DNA of 64,000 nucleotides, from assembly GCA_903837135.1 (NCBI GenBank), contig CAILTK010000056.1, positions 105,846 through 169,845 on the forward strand, given 5' to 3'. This DNA is from an uncultured Caulobacterales bacterium (lineage in GTDB: Bacteria > Pseudomonadota > Alphaproteobacteria > Caulobacterales > Caulobacteraceae). The notes under the pieces are model-generated. The model was not told the origin of the DNA, ran no database searches, and saw only the letters and a list, made by a program, of their open reading frames with translations. The position numbers were made by a program, and so were the translations under genes. Shown here piece after piece: positions 26,464 to 33,708 of this stretch. Numbering within the stretch: the first letter of the stretch is position 1; each line of letters begins with the position of its first letter.

Positions 26464-27141
26464 CTATCCCGGCTTGGTCGCGATCCACACCACGTGGCGG
26501 GGGCCGGTGTTGCGGCCGTTGGCGCGGACGCGGTGATCCTCGACGCGGAAGCCGGCGGCGCGCAGGCGCTGGGTGAACACCGGCTCCGGCGAGGCCGACC
26601 AGACGGCGAGCACCCCGCCGGGCGTCAGCGCGGCGTGCGCCTCGCGCAGGCCGTAGTGATCGTAAAGATCGTCGTTGGCGTCGCGCATCAGCCCGGCCGG
26701 CCCGTTGTCGACATCGAGCAGGATGGCGTCATAGCGGGCGGAGGCCCCCTCGATCAGATCGCCGACGTCGCCGGCGTAGAGCGTGACGCGCGGATCCGAC
26801 AGGCTGTCGCCGTGGATTCCCGCCAGAGGGCCCCGCGCCCAGGTCACCACCTCGGGCACCAGCTCGGCCACCGTGATCCGCGCGTCCGGCCCGAAAGTGG
26901 CCAGGGCCCGGCGCAGGGTGAAGCCCATGCCGAGCCCGCCGATCAGGATCTTAGGCCGCGCCCGGCCGCGCAGGCGCTCGCCGGCCAGCGACGCCAGGGC
27001 TTCCTCCGAGCCGCTGAGCCGGGTGCCCATCAGCTCGTCCGCCCCGGCGAAGATCGAGAACTCGTCGCCGCGCTGCATCAGGCGCAGCGAGCCGCTGCCG
27101 CCTGGGACGCTCGCCGTGCCCAGTTGCACCCAACGGATCAT
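26464..27141 (-). CDS. Spermidine-synthase-like (polyamine aminopropyltransferase fold) protein
   Basis: A 225-residue Rossmann-fold protein like the short spermidine-synthase family members. The nucleotide-binding loop reads 'KILIGGLGMGFTLRRAL', and an acidic residue follows in 'ITVAELVPEVVTWA'. 'DAILLDVDNGPAGL' takes the place of the catalytic D-x-x-D/P region, and 'LTPGGVLAVWSA' follows. It is shorter than true spermidine synthases and lacks their N-terminal beta domain, so it may be a methyltransferase or a non-catalytic relative. It lies 66 bases downstream of the deoxysugar gene on the same strand. Confidence 0.75.
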   Translation of the reverse strand: MIRWVQLGTASVPGGSGSLRLMQRGDEFSIFAGADELMGTRLSGSEEALASLAGERLRGRARPKILIGGLGMGFTLRRALATFGPDARITVAELVPEVVTWARGPLAGIHGDSLSDPRVTLYAGDVGDLIEGASARYDAILLDVDNGPAGLMRDANDDLYDHYGLREAHAALTPGGVLAVWSASPEPVFTQRLRAAGFRVEDHRVRANGRNTGPRHVVWIATKPG

Positions 27142-27207
27142 CTCGCCCGATCTTCGCCGTTACGCCCGCCGGGCAGGCGGTTTCTGTACCCTAGAATCCG
27201 CCTGGTT

Positions 27208-28809
27208 CTAACGCCCGAAAAAGGCCCGGATGGCGGCCACGACGAAGTCGATCTCGCGGTCGGTGTGCGTCGGATCGAGAGGCAGGCTGAGCAGGGAGCG
27301 GGCCAGGGTCTCGGCGCAGGGAAAGGCGCCCTCTTCCCAGCGGCCGGCATAGGCCGGCTGCAGGTGGACCGGGATCGGATAGTGGATGTTGGTGCCGACC
27401 CCGCGCGCCTGCAGGAAGGCCTGCAGCGCGTCCCGCGCCGCGCCGACCCTGATCGGGAAGACGTGCCAGACGGGAGAGGCCCACGGCCGCACGGCCGGCA
27501 AGTCGACCCCGCGTACGTCCGCAAGGCCCGCGAAGTAGCGCATCGCCAAGGCCGAGCGCCGGGCGTTCCAACCCTCGAGGTGCTGAAGCTTCAGGTCCAG
27601 CACGGCCGCTTGCAGCGGATCGAGCCGCGAGTTGCGGCCGAGGATGTCGTGGCGGTATTTCTCCCGGGAGCCATAGTTGGCGATCATCCGCGCACGCTCG
27701 GCGGTCGCGTCGTCGGCGGTCGCCAAGGCGCCCCCGTCGCCCAGGGCCCCGAGGTTCTTGGTCGGGTAGAAGCTGAAGGCGGCGGCGTCGCCGAGGCCGC
27801 CGCAGCGCGCGCCCCGGTAGCGGGCGCCGTGGGCCTGGCACGCGTCTTCGAGGATCCTGATGTCGCGGTCGCCGATGGCGGCGCGGAGGCCGTCCATGTC
27901 GGCCGGATGACCGTAGAGGTGAACGGGAATGACCGCCTTGGTCCGCGCGGTGATCAGGCCCGCGAGCTTGCCCATGTCCATCAGGCCGGTGTCGGGTTCG
28001 ACGTCCACCAGCACCGTGGTCGCGCCGGTCTCCTCGACCGCCAGCGCCGTCGCCACGAAGGTGTGCGCCGGGACGATCACCTCGTCGCCGGGGCCGATCT
28101 CCCAGGCGCGCAGGGCGATGACCAGAGCGTCGAGACCGTTGCCCACGCCGACCATGTGGCTGGTCTCGCAGTAATCGGCGAAGTGGCCTTCGAAGGCGGC
28201 GACCTCGGGGCCGCCGATCAGCTGGCCCGAGCCGAGGACCCGGCGCATCGCCAGTTCGATCTGCGGGCCGATCGCCTTCCAGGTCCGGCCGAGGTCGAGA
28301 TAGGGCACGGACGTCACCGGCTCGCCCACGGTCTCCCAGCGCACGAAGTCGTCGTAGGACCGGATGTAGTCGGCCTCGTCGTACTCCTCGGACGCCAGGA
28401 CGATGACCACGGAGTCTTCGGAGAATGCGCTGAGGTCGCGCCAGCAGCCGGCGTCCACCACCGCGGCCTGCGGCGTCGCGCCGAGCCGGACGGCTTCGCT
28501 GCGGCCGTTCTTGGTCACCGTCAAGAGCGCGCTGCCGCGCAGGCACAGGAAGCACTGGCGCAGCGCCTTGTGGCCATGCCCGCCCCGGCTGTCGCCCGCC
28601 GGCACCTCCTTGATGTAGTAGGCGCGGTGGACGGGGAAGCCGATGTGTTTGGAGACCTCGGCCACGCCCAGCACGCCATTGGGCATGGGGATGGTCTGCA
28701 GCGGAACCAGCCTGACCAGCCGAGGCGCGCGGTCGGCCTCGCGCGGAACCACCGCCGGCAGGAGGTCAAGCGACGACGGCGCGGGTTTCTTCTTCAGTGC
28801 GGACGCCAT
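27208..28809 (-). CDS. Fused FdtA-like sugar 3,4-ketoisomerase and FdtB-like aminotransferase
   Basis: A 533-residue bifunctional enzyme. Residues about 28-155 form a cupin of the FdtA/QdtA type ('HRAYYIKEVPAGDSRGGHGHK', 'QCFLCLRGSALLTV', 'GCWRDLSAFSEDSVVIVLASEEYDEADYIR'). Residues about 168-533 are a DegT/DnrJ/EryC1 aminotransferase with the PLP lysine at about 351 (SFYPTKNLGALGDGG), 'EDACQAHGARY' and 'GVGTNIHYPIPVHLQPAY'. The two reactions convert dTDP-4-keto-6-deoxyglucose into a dTDP-3-amino-3,6-dideoxyhexose (Fuc3N or Qui3N). In most known clusters these are separate genes. I chose ATG 28809 because AGGAGG lies 5 bases upstream. The dTDP-sugar precursor enzymes (RmlA, RmlB) are not in the window. 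Confidence 0.9.
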   Translation of the reverse strand: MASALKKKPAPSSLDLLPAVVPREADRAPRLVRLVPLQTIPMPNGVLGVAEVSKHIGFPVHRAYYIKEVPAGDSRGGHGHKALRQCFLCLRGSALLTVTKNGRSEAVRLGATPQAAVVDAGCWRDLSAFSEDSVVIVLASEEYDEADYIRSYDDFVRWETVGEPVTSVPYLDLGRTWKAIGPQIELAMRRVLGSGQLIGGPEVAAFEGHFADYCETSHMVGVGNGLDALVIALRAWEIGPGDEVIVPAHTFVATALAVEETGATTVLVDVEPDTGLMDMGKLAGLITARTKAVIPVHLYGHPADMDGLRAAIGDRDIRILEDACQAHGARYRGARCGGLGDAAAFSFYPTKNLGALGDGGALATADDATAERARMIANYGSREKYRHDILGRNSRLDPLQAAVLDLKLQHLEGWNARRSALAMRYFAGLADVRGVDLPAVRPWASPVWHVFPIRVGAARDALQAFLQARGVGTNIHYPIPVHLQPAYAGRWEEGAFPCAETLARSLLSLPLDPTHTDREIDFVVAAIRAFFGR

Positions 28810-28870
28810 CGACGCCTCCTCGACCGGGCCCACGAGTCGCCCGCAAGGTTCGAGTAGAAGTCTCCGCCAC

Positions 28871-28886
28871 TTCAAATAGGGTTAAC
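28871..28886. promoter_or_regulatory. CtrA-like site upstream of the FdtA-FdtB gene (one mismatch)
   Basis: TTCA-N7-TTAAC differs by one base from the CtrA consensus TTAA-N7-TTAAC. It lies about 62 bases upstream of the FdtA-FdtB start at 28809. A second, perfect box precedes the acyl/glycosylation operon at 13868-13882, which makes the pair more suggestive than either alone. Confidence 0.35.
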
Positions 28887-28935
28887 GACAACCTTCGCTG
28901 ACCCGCCAGTTGGTCGCAGCAAGATTACGTAGGGA

Positions 28936-29700
28936 TCATGCGCCGGGGCGGTGGATCTGGCCGGAACCGGTGATGCTGGTCCTGAGCCGAGGCGGGTTGG
29001 TCAGCAGCGTCACTTCGCCGGAGCCGGTGATGTCGACGTCGGCGGCGTCGGTGGGCGCCAGGGTGGCTTCGCCCGAGCCGCTGATGCCGACCGTGGCCGA
29101 TTTGCTCTTCAGCGCGCCGAGGTCGGCGCGGGCCGAACCGGAGATCCGCAGCTGAACGTCGCGGGCCTCGCCGGACGCCTTCACGTCGGCATGACCGGTC
29201 ACCGTCAGCCCCAGCTTGTCCTGCCGATAGCCAGCGAGGGTGAACGTTTCGTCGCCCTCGAGGGTGAAGTCGGTCACCGCGGGCGCGGTGATGACGATCC
29301 GCAGTTTTCGGTCGTCATGGTCGTTGTCGTCGTCGTAGCGGATGTGGCCGTTCTCCATCCGCACGTCGGCGACTGCATCCGAATCGCCGCTCACCGTCAC
29401 CTTCGGCGGCCCGTCGGCCTGGGTGAACTGCACCTCGGCGGGCGCGGAGATGGCCAGGCTGTCGCCGCCCGACCAGGGAAGGTCGCGGCTGGCCTGGGCG
29501 CCGTCGGCGCGACCCTCGCCCATGCTCCAGCGGGAATGGCCCGAGCCATGCTCATGGCCGCGCCAGCCCCAACCGTCCGGACCAAACGACCAGGCCCCGT
29601 TGGCGATCGCGGCTGGGCCGGTGATGGCGACGGCGACGGACAGGGTGACGGCCGAGACCAGAAAGCCGGCCACGGCGATCATCAGCAGCGTACGGATCAT
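28936..29700 (-). CDS. DUF2807 (GIN-domain) envelope protein
   Basis: A 254-residue exported protein. The N-terminal hydrophobic stretch 'MIRTLLMIAVAGFLVSAVTLSVAVAI' is a signal or anchor. The rest is a repetitive beta-helix: 'GHADVKASGEARDVQLRISGSARADLGALKSKSATVGISGSGEATLAPTDAADVDITGSGEVTL' shows the G-S-G repeats of the GIN/DUF2807 domain. It is the last gene of a three-gene operon (PadR, DUF1700, DUF2807), overlapping the middle gene by 4 bases. Such operons are common stress or envelope-response loci of unknown function. Confidence 0.85.
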   Translation of the reverse strand: MIRTLLMIAVAGFLVSAVTLSVAVAITGPAAIANGAWSFGPDGWGWRGHEHGSGHSRWSMGEGRADGAQASRDLPWSGGDSLAISAPAEVQFTQADGPPKVTVSGDSDAVADVRMENGHIRYDDDNDHDDRKLRIVITAPAVTDFTLEGDETFTLAGYRQDKLGLTVTGHADVKASGEARDVQLRISGSARADLGALKSKSATVGISGSGEATLAPTDAADVDITGSGEVTLLTNPPRLRTSITGSGQIHRPGA

Positions 29701-30278
29701 GACAGGCCTCCGAAGGTCTGGGACTCGAGGGCCGGCTTCAGCACTCGATAGTGCAGCCGCGCGTACCAGACGACGGCGTTGACGAGGCCTATGGTGGCGA
29801 CGCCGACCAGGGCGCCCAGCGAGACCGCGCCGGTCATCAGTCCCACGCCCAGCAGGATGGCGACGGCCGGGCCGCCGGGAATGCCCGAGAAGGGCCCGGC
29901 GACGAACACCGCGATCCCGCTGAAGAACAGGGCGATCACCGCCGCGCCGACGCCGAGCAGGGTTCCGCCCACACCCATCAGGATCGGCAGCATGATCAGG
30001 ATGTCGAGGGCGCCGAGACCAAGCAGGCCGAACACGGCGGCGGCGGCGCTGGCCGGACTGCGCTGTTGCTCCCAGCGCTTCAGACCGGCTTCGGCCCGCA
30101 GCTCCTGCGCCAGCCGGGCGGGGTCGCCGAGGCTGGCGGCCACATCGGCTTCGCTGCGCCCGGCCGCCGCTCCGTCGGCGAAGTGGGCCTCGTAGTCGGC
30201 CGCGATCTCGGCCTGGGCTTGCGGCGGAAGTCCGCGCAGCCCCTCCCGCAATCGGGCCATGAACGCCTGTCGGGTCAC
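29697..30278 (-). CDS. DUF1700 (HAAS-domain) membrane protein
   Basis: A 193-residue protein with an N-terminal HAAS/DUF1700 helical domain ('FMARLREGLRGLPPQAQAEIAADYEAHFADGAAAGRSEADVAASLGDPARLAQELRAE') and about three to four membrane helices after residue 80. In this family the N-terminal domain is thought to signal to the partner PadR regulator. It overlaps PadR upstream and DUF2807 downstream, each by 4 bases, so the three are translated together. Confidence 0.85.
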   Translation of the reverse strand: MTRQAFMARLREGLRGLPPQAQAEIAADYEAHFADGAAAGRSEADVAASLGDPARLAQELRAEAGLKRWEQQRSPASAAAAVFGLLGLGALDILIMLPILMGVGGTLLGVGAAVIALFFSGIAVFVAGPFSGIPGGPAVAILLGVGLMTGAVSLGALVGVATIGLVNAVVWYARLHYRVLKPALESQTFGGLS

Positions 30279-30601
30279 GCTGCGCCTCCCAAAATGCCTT
30301 GCACCGCGCCGGCGAAGGACGACCAGGCCGCCTTCTGAGCGCTGAAGCTCGCCGCCCCCGCGGAGGTCAGCCGATAGTATTTGCGCGACGGGCCGGCCGT
30401 GGATTCCACCAGATAGGTCTCCACCAGGCCATCGTTCTGCAGTCGCCGCATCAGGGGGTAGATGGTCCCCTCGCCCATGCCGATGCCGTCGGCGAGTCGG
30501 CTGGCGATCTCGTAGGCATAACTGTCGTGTTCGGACAGGAGAGCGAGCACGCAGAGCTCGAGCACCCCCTTCTTCAGCTGGATTTCAATGGCCTCGGGCA
30601 C
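30275..30601 (-). CDS. PadR family transcriptional regulator
   Basis: A 108-residue winged-helix regulator, the usual length of the short PadR class. 'LKKGVLELCVLALLSEHDSYAYEIASRLADGIGMGEGTIYPLMRRLQNDGLVETYLVESTAGPSRKYYRLTSAG' is the family's DNA-binding domain. I chose GTG 30601, preceded by GAGGAG at a good distance; the frame opens 22 codons earlier without a ribosome site. It probably represses its own operon through the element at 30649-30665. Confidence 0.9.
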   Translation of the reverse strand: MPEAIEIQLKKGVLELCVLALLSEHDSYAYEIASRLADGIGMGEGTIYPLMRRLQNDGLVETYLVESTAGPSRKYYRLTSAGAASFSAQKAAWSSFAGAVQGILGGAA

Positions 30602-30648
30602 CGCGGCGCTCCTCGTTTCGAAGGCCTGGATACGGCAAGGTAGCGTGC

Positions 30649-30665
30649 GATACAAGGTAGCTATC
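30649..30665. promoter_or_regulatory. Candidate PadR operator
   Basis: GATA-N9-TATC at 30649-30665 lies about 50 bases upstream of the padR start, and the octamer AAGGTAGC is repeated at 30637-30644 and 30654-30661. PadR-family operators often show inverted sequences of this general kind with autorepression. The same gap also holds the start of the ECF sigma gene on the other strand, so the regulator could affect both. Confidence 0.4.
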
Positions 30666-30727
30666 ATTAAATGCTAGTAACCTGGGCCGTGAGGGTCGCT
30701 TGACGTCGGCGACGGGCTTGCGATTGG

Positions 30728-31324
30728 ATGCGCGCGGCGCTCGGCGTCGGATTCGGAGCGCCCTGCGTGGATGTGACTGCAGACCGTCAGCGATTGAGCC
30801 AGGCTCTCGGCAGGGTGGCGGCCGGGGACCAGGGCGCCCTGCAGCTCGTCTATCAACAGACCTCGGCGAAACTATTCGGCATCTGCCTCCGTATCTTGGG
30901 GGACCGCAGCGAAGCCGAGGACGCCTTGCAGGACATCTATGTCACCGTCTGGCGGCGCGCCGGGACCTTCGACCCCGGCCGGGGCGTCAGCCCGATCACC
31001 TGGCTGGCCACCCTGGCGCGCAACCGCGCCATCGACCGGCTGCGGGCGAGCAAGGCGCATCTGAACCGCCCGATCGAGGCGGCGGCGGAAACCCCCGACG
31101 CCAGCCCGCTCGCCGACGGCGCCCTGGTCGGCGCGGAGACCTACCGGCGCATGCAGGGCTGCATGGGCGAACTCGAACCCGACACCGCCGCCTACATCCG
31201 CGCCGCCTTCTTCGACGGCAAGACCTACGCCGCCCTCGCCGAAGCCGCGGGCGCCCCGGTCGGCACCATGAAGAGCTGGATCCGCCGGGCGCTGATGCGA
31301 CTGCGCGCCTGTCTGGAACAATGA
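30728..31324 (+). CDS. ECF-type RNA polymerase sigma factor
   Basis: Up to 198 residues. Region 2 is 'LVYQQTSAKLFGICLRILGDRSEAEDALQDIYVTVWRRAGTFDPGRGVSPITWLATLARNRAIDRLR' and region 4 is 'AYIRAAFFDGKTYAALAEAAGAPVGTMKSWIRRALMRLRACLE', the classic ECF pattern with no regions 1 or 3. The sequence resembles the SigK/RskA-regulated class. The start is unsettled: ATG 30728 is used here, but GTG 30767 or 30773 would remove a non-conserved leader. It lies 13 bases ahead of its probable anti-sigma factor and next to a lipid-modification locus, its likely regulon. Confidence 0.92.
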   Translation: MRAALGVGFGAPCVDVTADRQRLSQALGRVAAGDQGALQLVYQQTSAKLFGICLRILGDRSEAEDALQDIYVTVWRRAGTFDPGRGVSPITWLATLARNRAIDRLRASKAHLNRPIEAAAETPDASPLADGALVGAETYRRMQGCMGELEPDTAAYIRAAFFDGKTYAALAEAAGAPVGTMKSWIRRALMRLRACLEQ

Positions 31325-31337
31325 GCGGGCTCGAACC

Positions 31338-32033
31338 ATGAGCGACCTCGGACCCGCCCCGCCCGGCGAGGAGACGGACCTCTTCGCCGCAGAACACGCG
31401 CTGGGCGTGCTCGACACGCCCGAGCGGGAGGCCGCCGAGCGGCGTGAACTGACCGACCCGGTGTTCGCCGGGCAGGTGGAGGGCTGGCGCGCCCGCCTCG
31501 CCGCCCTGCTCGACGGCGTCGCTCCCATCGCGGCCCCGGACTATATCTGGACCGGCATCGTTGAGCGGTTGGGCGCCCTCGGCAATGTGGTCGAGCTGCG
31601 CCTGCGAAGGAGCCTGATCCTCTGGCGCAGCGCGGCCGCCGCCGCCGCCGGGATCGCCGCCGTGCTGGCGCTCGTGGCCTTCCTGCCCCGGCGCGAAGGA
31701 CCGACGCCGGTGATGACCTCCGAGCTCGCCGCCGCCAACAAGGGCCCGGTGGTCTACGTCGCCATGATGGACCCGGCCCACCACCGGGTGATCCTGCAGC
31801 CGGTGTCGATGTCGGTCACGCCCGGACATTCGCCCGAGCTCTGGCTGATCGGCGCCGACGGCAAGCCGGTCTCGCTCGGCGTCGCCCAGTTCGCCAAGCC
31901 GGTGCAGCTCAAGCTCGACAAGAGCCCCACCGGCGCCGAAGTGCTGGCCGTCTCCATCGAACCCGAAGGCGGCTCGCCCACCGGCCAGCCCACCGGTCCG
32001 GTGGTCGCCACCGGCAAGCTGCAGCTGCTGTAG
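31338..32033 (+). CDS. RskA-like anti-sigma factor
   Basis: A 231-residue single-pass membrane protein. The cytoplasmic N-terminal part 'ETDLFAAEHALGVLDTPEREAAERRELTDPVFAGQVEGWRARL' matches the RskA-type anti-sigma domain but has no zinc motif (HxxxCxxC). A membrane helix lies at about residues 94-116. The outer part 'VYVAMMDPAHHRVILQPVSMSVTPGHSPELWLIGADGKPVSLG' is the RskA domain. It should hold the upstream ECF sigma factor inactive at the membrane until a signal triggers release or proteolysis. Confidence 0.88.
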   Translation: MSDLGPAPPGEETDLFAAEHALGVLDTPEREAAERRELTDPVFAGQVEGWRARLAALLDGVAPIAAPDYIWTGIVERLGALGNVVELRLRRSLILWRSAAAAAAGIAAVLALVAFLPRREGPTPVMTSELAAANKGPVVYVAMMDPAHHRVILQPVSMSVTPGHSPELWLIGADGKPVSLGVAQFAKPVQLKLDKSPTGAEVLAVSIEPEGGSPTGQPTGPVVATGKLQLL

Positions 32034-32053
32034 AGCCAAAGCGGCTCCCCCGT
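32033..32053 (+). terminator. Weak candidate terminator after the anti-sigma gene
   Basis: A short hairpin GAGCC-AAAG-C-GGCTC (32033-32046) is followed by CCCCCGTTTT between two convergent genes. The stem is only 5 bp and the T run is short, so it is weak. Confidence 0.3.
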
Positions 32054-32061
32054 TTTGGGAA

Positions 32062-33294
32062 CTACCCCCGCGCCAGTCCGAGCTGGATCACGTCGGTGCG
32101 GCGGGTGCGGAAGCCGGCTTCGCAATAGGCCAGGTAGTAGCGCCACAGCCGGTCGAAGCGGGCGTCGAAGCCCTGGGCGGCGACTTCGGCGGCCTGGGCG
32201 CGATAGCGGCGGCCCCATTCGGCCAGGGTCTCGGCATAGTCCTGGCCGAACCGGCGCACGCCGGTCCAGTCGAGGCCCGCGCGGCCGGTCTCCTGCTTCA
32301 GCCGCGCCTCGCTCGGCAGCATGCCGCCCGGGAAGATGTGCATCTGGATGAAGTCGGGCCGGCGGCGGTAGTCGTCGAACAGGGCGTTGTCGATGGTGAT
32401 GATCTGCAGGGCCGCCCGCCCGCCGTTCTCGAGCCGGTCGTGGATGGTGGAGAAGTAGGCCGGCCAGTAGGCCTCGCCCACCGCCTCGAACATCTCGATC
32501 GAGGCGATGCGGTCGAACCGGCCCTCCATGTCGCGATAATCGCGCAGCTCGACCTTGACCCGCTCGCCGAGCCCCTCCGCCTGGATCATCCGAGACGCGA
32601 AGGCGTGCTGCGACGGCGAGACGGTGATGGCCGTCACCCGGGCCTCGTATTCGGTGGCCGCGAAGCGGGCGAAGGCGCCCCAGCCGCAGCCGATCTCGAG
32701 CAGGCTCTGGCCCCGCTGCAGCGCCATCGCCTCCGCCAGCGCCGCGTGTTTGGCGCGCTGGGCGGCGGCGAGATCCTGGCTGGGATCGGTGAACAGGGCC
32801 GAAGAATAGTTCAGGCCCGGATCCAGCCACAGCCGGTAGAAGTCGTCCCCGAGGTCGTAGTGGGCGTAGATGTTGCGCCGCGAGCCCGTCTTGCTGTTGC
32901 GGTTCAGCGCGTGGCCGACGGCGTTGAGGAAGCGCAGCACCGGCTTGCCGCTCAGCAGGCGCGCCATGGCGTCGAAATTGATCGAGAAGGTGGTGAGCAG
33001 CCGCTCGAGGTCCGGCGTATCCACCTCGCCGGCGATGAAGCTCTCGGCGAAGCCGATGTCGCCCGAGGTCAGCACCCGTCCGACCATGCGGGCGTCGCGC
33101 ACCTGCATCACCGCCTCGGGTCCGGGCTCGGCCCCGTGCATCTGGTGAACCGAGCCGTCGGGCGCGACCACCGTCAGCGTGCCCGCGCTCCAGCATTTCT
33201 GCAGGGCGCCGATCAGGGCCGTCAGGCCGGCGGAGCGTCCGCGGCCGAAACCGCCGGAGACGATACGGGTATCGAGCGGGAGGCTGGTGGTCAT
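32062..33294 (-). CDS. Cyclopropane-fatty-acyl-phospholipid synthase family methyltransferase
   Basis: A 410-residue SAM-dependent enzyme of full CFA-synthase length. The SAM loop is 'LLEIGCGWGAFARFAA'. Family motifs include 'NIYAHYDLGDDFYRLWLDPGLNYSSALF', 'SIEMFEAVGEAYWPAYFSTIHDRLENGG' and 'DFIQMHIFPGGMLPSE'. It methylates double bonds of membrane lipid acyl chains. The start at 33294 overlaps the stop of the DUF2177 reading (ATGA), so it belongs to the operon from DUF1295 downward. Of the two paralogs here, this longer one is more like a true CfaA. Confidence 0.92.
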   Translation of the reverse strand: MTTSLPLDTRIVSGGFGRGRSAGLTALIGALQKCWSAGTLTVVAPDGSVHQMHGAEPGPEAVMQVRDARMVGRVLTSGDIGFAESFIAGEVDTPDLERLLTTFSINFDAMARLLSGKPVLRFLNAVGHALNRNSKTGSRRNIYAHYDLGDDFYRLWLDPGLNYSSALFTDPSQDLAAAQRAKHAALAEAMALQRGQSLLEIGCGWGAFARFAATEYEARVTAITVSPSQHAFASRMIQAEGLGERVKVELRDYRDMEGRFDRIASIEMFEAVGEAYWPAYFSTIHDRLENGGRAALQIITIDNALFDDYRRRPDFIQMHIFPGGMLPSEARLKQETGRAGLDWTGVRRFGQDYAETLAEWGRRYRAQAAEVAAQGFDARFDRLWRYYLAYCEAGFRTRRTDVIQLGLARG

Positions 33295-33706
33295 GGCAGG
33301 CCCAGCTTGGACTGCAAAGCTTTGGTCGCCAAGAGGCCGAGGGCCGAAGCCGCGCCGCTGGCGAAGGCGCCCCAGGCCAGGTCCACGATCGTGATCCTCC
33401 ACGACCAGAGCCGCATCACCGACTGACAGGTCAGGTCGTAGGTTCCATAGCCACGAGGCCCAGCACGAGGCCCGCCACGAGCGCGCGGGTCCAGCTCCCG
33501 CCAAGCGCCGGGGCGACGCAGAACCAGACGAGGCCGGCGATATAGAGCAGGTAGAACAGGATCGCCGGCGCGAGACGGACCCCCTCGCCGAGCAGCGGGC
33601 CGATATCCGGCCGATAGAGCCTGGGCCCGACCAGGGTCAGAAAACAGGCGTCGAGGGCGATGAACGCCAGCCCGGTCGACAGATAGGCCAAGCCGATCTT
33701 CAGCAT
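33291..33706 (-). pseudogene. DUF2177 membrane protein with a one-base frameshift
   Basis: The gene starts at ATG 33706 (MLKIGLAYLSTGLAFIALDACFLTLVG), and its open frame stops early at 33431 after 'LGLVAMEPTT'. One base is missing near 33449-33450. Restoring it gives 'VAYGTYDLTCQSVMRLWSWRITIVDLAWGAFASG', the well-known DUF2177 core (YDLTN...DLAWG), and the frame then runs to TGA at 33291, overlapping the next gene by ATGA exactly as intact operons do. The total of 416 bases is one short of 139 codons. DUF2177 proteins are small four-helix membrane proteins of lipid operons. The break is either a real pseudogene or a sequencing error in a GC-rich run. Confidence 0.88.
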
Positions 33707-33708
33707 TA

